Of a stretch of 64,000 nucleotides of DNA, positions 55,611 to 64,000 are shown piece by piece. A program made the position numbers and the translations under genes. This DNA comes from Chara braunii (taxonomy: Eukaryota; Streptophyta; Charophyceae; Charales; Characeae). Where the stretch lies: contig BFEA01000309.1 of NCBI GenBank assembly GCA_003427395.1, positions 1,407,444 through 1,471,443 on the forward strand. Direction: 5' to 3'. Position 1 is the first letter of the stretch. Every line of letters begins with the position of its first letter. The notes under the pieces are model-generated. The model saw nothing but the letters and a program-made list of their open reading frames with translations. It searched no databases and was not told the DNA's origin.

Positions 55611-56312
55611 GCGATAAGAGAAGCGAGGCTCTAAGAAGCCTGCCTTATCGCCGTATTAACATATGTACTAGGTGGTAAAACAAGCGAAACTCCGGGAAGC
55701 CTGCCTTACCACCACACTACTATATATTAGGCGATGAGAGAAGCGAGGCTCTAAGAAGTCTGCCTTATCGCTGTATTCACGTATATATACTAGGTGGTAA
55801 GAGAAGTGAGGCTCCGGGAAGCCTGCCTTACCACCATACTATTATACACTAGGCGATAGGAGAAGCGAGGCTCTAAGAAGCCTGCCTTATCGTCGCAATA
55901 ACATGTATAATAAGTGGTAAGAGAAGCGAGGCTCCGTGAAGCCGGCCTGACCACCATAATACTATATATACTAGGCGTTAAGAGAAGCGAGGGTCTAAGA
56001 AGCCTGCTTATCGCTATATTAACGTATATACTAGGTGGTAAGAGGAGCGAGGCTCCGAGAAGCCTGCCTTACCGCCATAATACTATAGGCGATAAGAGAA
56101 GCGAGACTCTAAGAAGCCTGCCTTATCGCCATGTTAACATATATACTAGGTGGTAAGAGGAGCGAGGCTCTGGGAAGCCTGCCTTACCACTATAATACTA
56201 TATACTAGGCGATAAGAGAAGCGAAGCTCTAAGAAACATGCGTTATCGCCATATTAACATGTATACTAAGTGGTAAGAGGAGCGAGGCTCCAGGAAGCCT
56301 GACTTACCACCA
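55204..56312. repeat. Tandem array of alternating hairpins (units of about 60 bp, two types)
   Basis: About seventeen half-units alternate between two kinds. Type B is framed by GGCGATAAG and CTTATCGCC; type A by GGTGGTAAG and CTTACCACC. Both share a 25-bp interior resembling AGAAGCGAGGCTCYRRGAAGCC. Spacers are AT-rich (TATTAACGTATATACTA or ATAATACTATATACTA), and two spacers have expanded into long (AT)n runs, one of them broken by a single N at 55557. Each half-unit can form a 9-bp stem, and the differences between A and B stems occur in pairs that keep pairing. There is no coding potential. Confidence 0.9.
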
Positions 56313-57456
56313 TCTGCTCTCAAAGCCTGAAACTAACAAAGGTTTGAGTGTATCCTGATCGATCTGCTGCCGGATATTTGCTGCCATATGATAGATTCAG
56401 TCCACTGCTAACTTGCGGTCATCTGGTTCTAGTAAGGAAGGATAAGTGAGATCTTGACCCCGAGAGACTTATCACCCCTTTGAAATTCCAATGTGATCCT
56501 TATCATGACATTCTTCTCTGAGTGGAATGGATGGTATTGCTTGTGATTACTAGGGACATAAGACCTATAATTAACCTTAAAAAGGGAAAAAACTAAGTAG
56601 AACCGCCGAGACGAGGAGGATGGGAATGAACTCTGTTCGTCGGCTAGACCGACCGGGCAGCGGATTGACAGTTAGATGAGGATAGAAATTAGGCGGTAGG
56701 TCGATGATGAGCACCGAACTTTGGGTCACAAGGCTAGAAGAAATTTTCTAAAACCCAAAAGAGAAGACGTTAAGATTCTTTCGGACTGTGCCGTGTCTAC
56801 CAGTTCATCACTCTTGGAGAGGACTACGGAAGAAATCTGTAAGGAACTTCAAATTCTGTTATCATTGGGTAACAGGTCGGTAGAACTCCGACTCAACTTC
56901 CACATGGCTTGATACCCACACCTAAGACAAGACCTAAGAAGGAGACGGATAAATCTTTCCCTGTATCTATGCCTAAATAGTCAAAGTCACACTCAGGGGT
57001 CTTTGAAAATGTGCAGGGCTGGGGTAAAAGGAGTCTAGATTATGAAGGAATGTTGTTTTCAAGGTTTTGGGGTGTCAGGGACTTGCTATGAATGGGTTAT
57101 AGGTTGACGCTTGTAGCGCATTCTGTGCCTGCATCTGTATGCGTGTATGCGATTTCTGGCATCTGCACAGGTGTCGGGCATTGGACTGTCTTATAAATTT
57201 GGGGTCGTCTGGGATATTCGAACACGGGACACAACAATTGTGAAAGTGAGGTTCACCGCTTATTCAGCTCCCCTAACTTACATACATACTTATATATATT
57301 TATGAATGAGATCATAAGCTGGTCGGAGCTCAGGAAGTCACATGTCCAGGATTCTTTGAGAATGAGAGATTACAAAGGAGACACATAGTCATTATCCTAG
57401 TTAACTAAGCGTGAAAGACTGTCCGGAAAGGTCGACCTGATTAGATAGCCAGTCCG
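56313..57456. other. No gene recognised
   Basis: A short plus-strand frame at 56721-56912 has no motif. Sequence near 57420-57456 matches, as inverted copy, DNA near 60430-60450, so part of an LTR probably begins here. Confidence 0.45.
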
Positions 57457-57586
57457 CACTAGTGGTTAACGACCACCTGAAATTTCAAAATGAAAGATTC
57501 TGAAGTGGTCTGAAACCGCTGAAATGGCCTGAAGACACTTCAGATCATTTCAGAAGTTTCGGGTGGTTTGCAGGACAAGTTTTATG

Positions 57587-57619
<33 letters not shown>

Positions 57620-58086
57620 GTCTGTTTTTTCAGCCACTTCAAGTCATTTCAGGAATTTCAGGTGGGGATCTGAAACCGCTGAAGTGGCTGAAGCTAGCCA
57701 CTTCAGAACATTTCAGGAATTTCAGGTGGGGACCTGAAACCGCTGAAGTGGTTGAAGCTTCTGAAAGGGGTTTCAGGTATCCCCATCCAAATGGTTGGAT
57801 GGGGGTACCTGAAACCCCTTTCAGAAGCTTCAGCCACTTCAGGTCATTTCAGGAATTTCAGGTGGGGACCTGAAACCGTTGAAGTGGCTGAAGCTTCTGA
57901 AAGGGGTTTCAGGTACCCCCATTCCACCCTTTGCAATGGATCAACCTGAAGCGGCTGAACTGCCTGAAGGCGGTTTCGGACAACCCCATGTATAGATCCA
58001 CACACAATCCGAAAGTGTAGTAACGTAAAGTGGTTGAACTGCCTGAAAGGAGACCTGAAAATATATGCACCCGTTAACCACCTCTC
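57457..58086. mobile_element. Fold-back element with TGGTTAACG ends
   Basis: The left end reads CACTAGTGGTTAACGACC and the right end is the complement of GAGAGGTGGTTAACGGG. The interior is made of GAAGTGGCTGAAGC and TTTCAGGAATTTCAGGTGGG repeats, and contains a near-perfect hairpin of about 50 bp per arm at 57733-57842 around AATGGT. The same end motif and the same interior words are found on the insertion at 33623-35501. It sits inside an LTR copy (57420-58484). A clear target duplication was not found. A T-run at 57589-57617 lies in the interior. Confidence 0.7.
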
Positions 58087-58093
58087 TCGGTCC

Positions 58094-58484
58094 TGGGAAG
58101 TTAGCACTTTGGGCACGATATACGGGTCAGTCTCAAGGCATTCTACCGCGCGTATGCCTATGTTACGGCGATCGAGAAAACGCCCTCGGCTGACCTACCT
58201 CTGCGATTACATGTAAAAGCCTTCGCACGTGAATCAGTAGCTCAACAGGGATACGCCCACCTAAGGGATGATGACAGCTCCCGCAGGTGGAGGTATGTTG
58301 TAGTAATTGTACCTCGCGAGATCCCTAACCTGTCGTAGGGAGTCGCGAGAGGTCTAACAAGTGCGCACGGTTGGAGTGGTGTTTTATTACAGGTGACAAA
58401 AAGACTCCTGCGTCACACGACCGTGAGGTCCGACATAAAATTTACTCTGCCTCTGGGTGTGGGACCGCCGCGCGCGACACCGCT
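58094..58484 (+). repeat. LTR fragment, inverted copy of about 60040-60420
   Basis: Matches at CACCTCTGCRATT, CCYACCTAAGGG, TACCTCNNNNNCTCGCGAG and ACTCCTGCGT-type words. The right end, GCGCGACACC, aligns with the LTR end next to the primer site at 60028. The primer site itself is not preserved on this side. Confidence 0.65.
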
Positions 58485-60010
58485 CTAAAGATCAAGCCTC
58501 ACCGTAACCCCCTCCAATTACAGTGCTTGCACCTTACCAACCCTATCGTGGCCAGATGGACCACCCCACTCATACTTATCAAGGCAACGAACAGCGAATT
58601 CATGCCTTCACAAAATTATGGTGGCCCTCCTTAACACGAGACGAGCCCAGGTCGCTACTCCATAACCGCTTTTGCTAAGCAGTAGTTGTTCCACTTAGCC
58701 ATGACAGTTTCAACAAACGTAACAAGCCCCTTCCTCGTGTCTCAACAGATAACGTAGTTACTTTCCTATCCCAAGGAAAAATAACAACACCCCACTAATG
58801 GACAAAGAACATAGTTCCAGCGTGGGTCTCACTATCAGTCTTGAGACCAACGTCTGCCTCTTTAAGTCTTATCGAGGGAGTAACAATTCAAGAATGCGTT
58901 TCCACTGAGGACAAGCTATACCTAACTTCCTTCAGGAAGAATCATCTTCCACAGAAGCCGGTCACCCCATTCACCTCTGATCCCATGCCAGACGTGGGTT
59001 TCATGCAAACTGTATATCCTCGTGGAAGGCAATCCATACATACGCCAATAACCAAACATTAATCAGAACACAATAAAGACATACATATGGTAGCAACCGA
59101 ACAAAGTCCGTCACGAAAACAATATATGTATATCACATATAATTAAACATAGATCTCTCTTCGGACTAGCCACACCACTAGCTTAGTGCCACCTACTTCT
59201 CAAACTTCGTTGATAGTTAGCCAGACAACTCGCACTTGACCCAACTCCTGACCAACTCACACTATCGAAGAATCTATGTACAATATTCAACGCGGTACCT
59301 ATCTCCTCCCAACTTAGCCTAAACTCAAGAAAAGGCTTTTGCAATTAAACCCCTAACTTCATACCCATCCGTCATCCCCTCATCCAACCACTTGCACACC
59401 AGAAATCTCCTCTAAAGCGAGAATTTGTTGGCTAGGGGTAGACACCTCAATTTAAACTTCGAAAAACTCCACCAAACAGTCTTGGCACACTCTCTTGCAA
59501 CAGTCAACTAGCCTTGGACTTCAACAATGGGCAACCCCAGCAATGCTAACGTCACCACACTCAACCTAAGCCAAATCAGATGTGCAACGGATCGCTCAGA
59601 CCTATCAACTATCAAGGCCATGAAGCACCCCAACTCCAATTATCAACATACTAGTCAGAGTTCACAAAGGCATAGTCAAAGCGGTTATCGATCTCAAGCA
59701 AACCTTACTGCATCGCCCAAACCCTATTCACAAAATTAAACCTCACTTTGTGCTTTATCCAATACCATATGCGTCCAACCATTCCGCCTAACCCAGTCAA
59801 TAAAAAAGAAGCGGTCATTTTCCCTAGATCATCAACCTGCCTCGAATCAAGGCTCGATTCAGGACGTCTCAAACTTACAATACTTCCAACAATAATCAAT
59901 ACATCAACCAATTGCTCAGACAAGTTTACAAAAAAGCTTCTCATTTGCCAATTTCTCACTTTTCATACCCGGATGTCGTTCCATCAGGGACAACGGTAGA
60001 CAACCGTTAT
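58485..60010. other. Between two facing LTR copies, no gene recognised
   Basis: If the LTR at 60028 belongs to a minus-strand element, this should hold the start of its internal region. The minus strand shows one open stretch (59959-59705) with hydrophobic segments but no gag features. Plus-strand frames are short. Confidence 0.4.
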
Positions 60011-60027
60011 TCCCGACAACGGCGCCA
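60011..60027 (-). other. Primer-binding site, tRNA-Asp type
   Basis: The minus strand reads TGGCGCCGTTGTCGGGA, the complement of a tRNA 3' end. It differs at one position from TGGCGCCGTTGCCGGGGA-type sites, which are known from plant LTR elements and match tRNA-Asp. It is next to the LTR-like end CGACAGG. Confidence 0.7.
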
Positions 60028-62050
60028 CCTGTCGAGCGCATCGGTCCGACACCGCAGAAGGTAGCGCAAGACCCTCCCGACCGCGTTACGCAGGAGTTGG
60101 TATAAATCCCCGTCGCGAATATACATGGGGCTTCCGCAAGCCGCTCCGCCCGACTGCACCAGCCATACCTCTCGCGAGCCCCTACGGCAGGATAGGGCCT
60201 ACGCGAGGCACGACTTACCTCCACCTTATGGAAGTTGTCACCTCCCTTCGGTGGGCGTATCCCCGCCAAGCTACCAGTCCACAGTACGAAAGCTGATCAG
60301 TTGCAATTGCAGAGGTGGACCAGCCGATGACGTTTCTTGTTCGCTGTACCATAGGGGGTACGCGCAGTCCCACGCCTCTATCGGACCCGCACGCGAACTG
60401 ACATCTTGGGGGGCTGAAGTCCCAAGCGTGGCTCGTCGCTGGTCGACTAGGACGTATCCCACTCACCATGCGCACACCACTCTAGCAGACACAAAAGTAA
60501 AACACACACGCATTTGCACGCATATACGAAACGACAAAGGACAAACAACGCAACAACACTCCTAGTCCCTTCAGTAGCCATCCCATAACTCTCTGATGCA
60601 GAAATCAGATCGGCGACGCGCGCGAGACTTAGTATAAAACCGCGCGGACTAACTCATATCGACTCGCAATGCCAGCATACGCAAGCGGTCGCAATGATGA
60701 CGTACTATGTAGTATCCATTCTTGTGCGATCCTCGTTAATCTCGAGGGTCGCATTCGACACTCAAGTGTCGGCTGACATGCGCCTTGAGGGTCAATCTCT
60801 CGACGTTGGACAACCGCCAAGTGCGGTTGAGAACCACACCTTCTTTTGCACCCTCCGGAGAGTGGGTGATATACATGTTCGTACCTATGGTGGCAATCCT
60901 CTCTTATTGCCCAGGAGACCAGCTCTATCATCCAGGGTCCGGGAAGAAGTCATGGGGTTTGACTTTGACAGCTGCCACGGACTACAACGTCGAACTATCA
61001 AAATCAATAACCAAAATCACTAAGTAAATAAATAAGCATCCCAACACCCATATATCAAATCAGGACTCAAGATATCAATAAAAGAAGGGGGAAACATAAA
61101 TCCATCAGGTATGCAGATCGTGCGTCACATGGTTGTCATTCTCACTGCCCCCAAAGTATGACTCATATACCAAGCTTCAAAGTACGAACCTGCATATAAC
61201 ACAGGCACACACAATAGCCACATTTCCTGACAGCAATGTGCTCGACTTTACTTTTCCCTGTAACTCACACCACGCCTCACACACTCAAGCCCCAGTCATA
61301 ATCCAACTTTCTATAAATCTCATAAGTTCTTTATAATGGCCGTTTAAAAGAAGTCCAGTAAAAACCCTCAAAGAAACATATCAAATCATAGGGCTAAGGC
61401 AATCAAGTCGAGGTACAGGTGTAAGCAAAGTTGTGTCGTGAGCCGACAAGTCGGCGATCAACCAACGGACCTGTTATCAGTGATAACAGAAGATGATCCT
61501 CGTAGGATCAAGCTAAATCTAGTCCAAATCTTGGATCAAATGTCCAAAGAAGACCTGTATCATACGGCAGGTCATCGTCCAAGCTAAATCATCAATGTAT
61601 GGAGATCAAATTCCCATGACACGTTCTCACTGAAGACTCTTCTGACAGTCAAACCTTAGTTTATTGCTAAGCAAGTGCCCAAAGAAAGGTAGACCTATGA
61701 CAAAATCTTCCCCATAAAGAGTGAATCGGTTGAGTCGCCTCCTTGCAAAATATAATCCATCTCCTCTAAACTAAGAAAATTTCGGCAGCGCTTCCCATAG
61801 AAAAAATATCTTTCCAGAATTTATATCAGTCTTAATATGAAAACAGAAATAATCTTCAACTTTCCAAAGTTAAATTTTGTCCAACTCCCTGAATTAGTAA
61901 AAATTTGGGCAACAATCCTTTTAGAAAAGGGGACTTCCAAGATGTTTACTAAGCCATGTATAAGATTTAGACAAGTTGAACTTTGAAAAGTCAAAATTTG
62001 ACTAACTCCTTGGATTTGCAGAAATTTCGGCAGCGCTCCTGCGAAGGGGC
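60028..62050 (-). repeat. LTR or LTR-containing block of the minus-strand element
   Basis: Reading on the minus strand, the block runs from about 62050 to the primer site at 60027. Three parts can be told apart because each has a separate copy elsewhere: about 62000-60958 (copy at 50940-51938), 60957-60473 (copy at 45775-46260) and about 60420-60040 (copy at 58094-58484). Inside the first part GCAGCGCT-NCCGAAATTT-type words recur near 61780, 61910 and 62030. Such words are common in plant LTR elements. TG at 60957 may be an internal or true LTR start. Confidence 0.55.
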
Positions 62051-62061
62051 GCAACCATGGT

Positions 62062-62940
62062 GAAAAAGTTCCTGACGAACTTCCGATAGTGGTTAGCGAA
62101 GCCTAAGAACGACCGTAACTCTGTCAGTGTGCGGGGGGGCGTTGGTCAATCTCTAATCGCTGCAATTTTACTATCTTCAGGTCTAACACCGTCTCCGTCT
62201 AAGACGTGGCCCAGGTACAAGACCTGTGTCTTGGCCCATTCGCACTTCGTTGCGTTGATCTTGAAGTTAACTTTTCTAAGCTTTTTCAAGACCTGCTTCA
62301 GATGACCCTCATGCTCCTGGAGGGTCTTACTAAAAACTAGAATATCATCTAGATATACTACAACAAATCTATCTAACCATGGTCTAAACAAATCGTTCAT
62401 ACATCGCTGGAAAGTTGTTGCCGCATTGGTTAACCCAAAGGGCATAACTAAAACTCATAGTGCCCATATCTAGTTCGTAATGTTGTCTTATACTAATCAT
62501 CAAGATGAACCTCTATCTGATGATAGTCGGACTTCAAATCTATCTTTGAGAAATATTTGCAGCCCTACACCCGATCCAACGGATCATCTATACGGGCAGC
62601 GGTTCTGCATTCTTCACTGTGATCGCATTAAAACCCCTCTAGTCCATACACATTCTGAGCTCTCCCTCCTTCTTGGGGACAAAAAGAACAGGTGCTCCGA
62701 ATGGAGATGAACTGGGCCTAATCGAACCCTTCTCAAGGAGCTCGTCTAATTGCTTACGCAACTCCTCAATTTCCCCTGGGGACATTCTGTAAATCGCTCC
62801 CTTAAGAGTCCTACTGCCAGGCTCTATCTCTATGTGATGCTGGATCGACCGCGACAGTATTCATGTAGGCGATTTAACTAAGTCTGTATATTCTTCCAAC
62901 AATTTGGCAATAACGTGGTCTATGGGTGTCTCCTCCTTAG
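62062..62940 (-). pseudogene. Ty3/gypsy reverse transcriptase fragment
   Basis: Minus-strand RT in pieces. 62445-62146 is open, with MPFGLTNAATTFQRCMNDLF, then VVYLDDILVFS (catalytic YLDD) and LGHVLDGDGV. Upstream, about 62940-62640, LRKQLDELLEKG and SPFGAPVLFVPKKEGELR are readable with stops. RNase H and integrase are absent: sequence changes to the LTR-like block at about 62060. It is a different family from the 42.6-43.9 kb RT (YLDD with canonical FGLTNAP-type motif versus YIDD with TPMGFTN). Confidence 0.85.
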
Positions 62941-63150
62941 GCTATGTGACCATTTGAACGGACTGAATGCGCGTTCGCATTCGAACGCGTGCGTTCAAAT
63001 GGTCGGGGGCCATATTCAAACGCGTTCAAACGCGCTACGCGCCATCTGGCGCGGATTTGTTGAACGCGACCCACCCATTGGCATGTGTGCATGGCGGACT
63101 AAGGGTGGGGGATTTGGTTCCTCAAAAAAAAAAAAAAAAAAAAAAGTGTG
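62941..63150. repeat. Palindrome-led segment ending in poly-A
   Basis: CCATTTGAACG (62950-62960) and CGTTCAAATGG (62992-63002) frame a GCGTTCG-rich palindromic interior. A-rich tail at 63124-63145. It could be a SINE or MITE relic, but no A and B boxes were seen. Confidence 0.4.
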
Positions 63151-63189
63151 GTAGTCACAGGTAATGTATATTTCCACGTTTTAGTGGTA

Positions 63190-63520
63190 GATCCATTCAC
63201 TTTTGGTCATCCTATATAACAGGCAAGAGGAACCCGGGACGCCAAGGGGAACCTGGGACCCAGGGACCCGGGACCTCCTGAAGACAACTGGGACAGGTTA
63301 AGAGGAATACGGGATGCCAAGGGAAAACCCAGGGACCCAGGACCTCCTGAATACAGCTGGGACAGGGAAAGAGGAACATGCGACGCCAAGGGGAACCTGT
63401 GACGCCAAGGGGAACCAGCGACCCAGGGATCCGGGACCTCTTGAATATAACTGGGACTGGGAAAGAGGAGCCTGAGACCACCTGAATGCAATTGGGAGCC
63501 AGGACCCATCGTGGGGCGTG
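63190..63520. repeat. Minisatellite with GGACCTCCTGAATACAGCTG unit
   Basis: Four to five copies of a 60-90 bp unit with AGGAACCTGGGACGCCAAG, CCCAGGGACCCGGGACC and CTGGGACAGGGAAAGAGG words. Minus-strand frames over it are artefacts. Confidence 0.8.
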
Positions 63521-64000
63521 CGGTGCAGGCCGAAAGGGGAAAAATTGCTTTCGGGTGGGACTTGAGTGTAGGCCTGGGAAAATGTGAAAATGTGAACTTC
63601 TAAGGGCGTGCCAACTAGCCAAGGAGTTTTTTTTTTTTTTTTTTTTTTTTTTTGCTTGCCAAGGATTTTTGGAAAGATGGGGGCGCAATTCCGAATTTGG
63701 AGGGTCCAAATCCCACTTACCCGAATTATCAACTTCTGACCATAGATAGGGGCTCGCTAGACACTCCTATTGAAATCCTCGGGCAAAAGGAAAAATTCAT
63801 TTTGGTTCAAAAGGAAATTTGGGCTCTTCGTTCCACCTGTCCTCCGGGACGTCGCGCAAGGACATTTCCTTCGACCGATGTCAGAAAAGTAAAAAAAAAA
63901 ATAAAAAAAATCAAATGTGCTTGAGGCCTTCAGCCAATAGGGTGCCGCAATGATCCAGATTCTCGGTTGTAACGTCTCTCTACCCATGTGCTCGCTCCTC
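63521..64000. other. Window end, no gene recognised
   Basis: A T-run (63627-63652) and an A-rich run (63889-63911). No coding pattern was found. Confidence 0.5.

Noticed and set aside
55204-56312. CRISPR-like array
   Set aside because: The units are contiguous hairpins with AT-rich spacers that themselves repeat. There are no unique spacers, and the surrounding DNA is eukaryotic.

Overview
The window is eukaryotic nuclear DNA from a large, repeat-rich genome. Almost everything identifiable is transposable elements, satellites and decayed coding sequence; I found no intact host gene I can name. Pointers to a plant-type (streptophyte) genome are a primer-binding site that looks like the 3' end of tRNA-Asp, Ty3/gypsy pol fragments, a Helitron fragment and tRNA-derived SINE heads. 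A charophyte alga is a guess only. Three runs of N (3769-3918, 22403-22517, 48489-48566) are assembly gaps inside low-complexity tracts.

Layout. 1-1.9 kb: CAGGCAGA-type satellite in duplicated blocks. 1.8-3.3 kb: a frameshifted unknown gene. 3.3-5.9 kb: no recognisable gene. 5.9-7.8 kb: the N-terminal half of a Helitron replicase, cut off at about 7793. 7.8-39.3 kb: a giant inverted duplication. The left arm (7795 to about 21095) reappears as its reverse complement in the right arm (about 22735-39285), around a 1.6-kb spacer. Each arm carries, from the outside in: the 5' end of a Ty3-type gag, three related unknown coding modules, a long non-coding tract, a GA/TC microsatellite, satellites of about 92 bp, a GAA/TTC tract, and a region dense in short palindromes. 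The spacer holds about 420 codons in a single frame interrupted only by stop codons. In a 177-bp stretch I compared by hand the arms differ at about 23 sites, nearly all transitions. The right arm carries at least three insertions, two with clear target-site duplications, that the left arm lacks, so the duplication looks older than those insertions.

36.2-45.8 kb: the right arm runs into a nearly complete but dead Ty3/gypsy element (gag, zinc knuckle, protease, RT, RNase H, integrase). Its reading frame is mostly preserved, and most stops are one C-to-T (or G-to-A) step from a sense codon. The three unknown modules lie upstream of gag in the same orientation. They share a C-terminal motif pattern and look like paralogues; they are the best candidate here for an undescribed protein family.

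45.8-64 kb: LTR fragments in both orientations, SINE-like units with (AAT)n tails, (TC)n(AC)n arrays, a 1.1-kb tandem array of hairpins with matching stem changes (55.2-56.3 kb), a fold-back element (57.5-58.1 kb), a probable Ty3-type LTR with a tRNA-Asp-like primer site, and a minus-strand RT fragment (62.1-62.9 kb). All function statements rest on motif reading by eye; no database search was possible.
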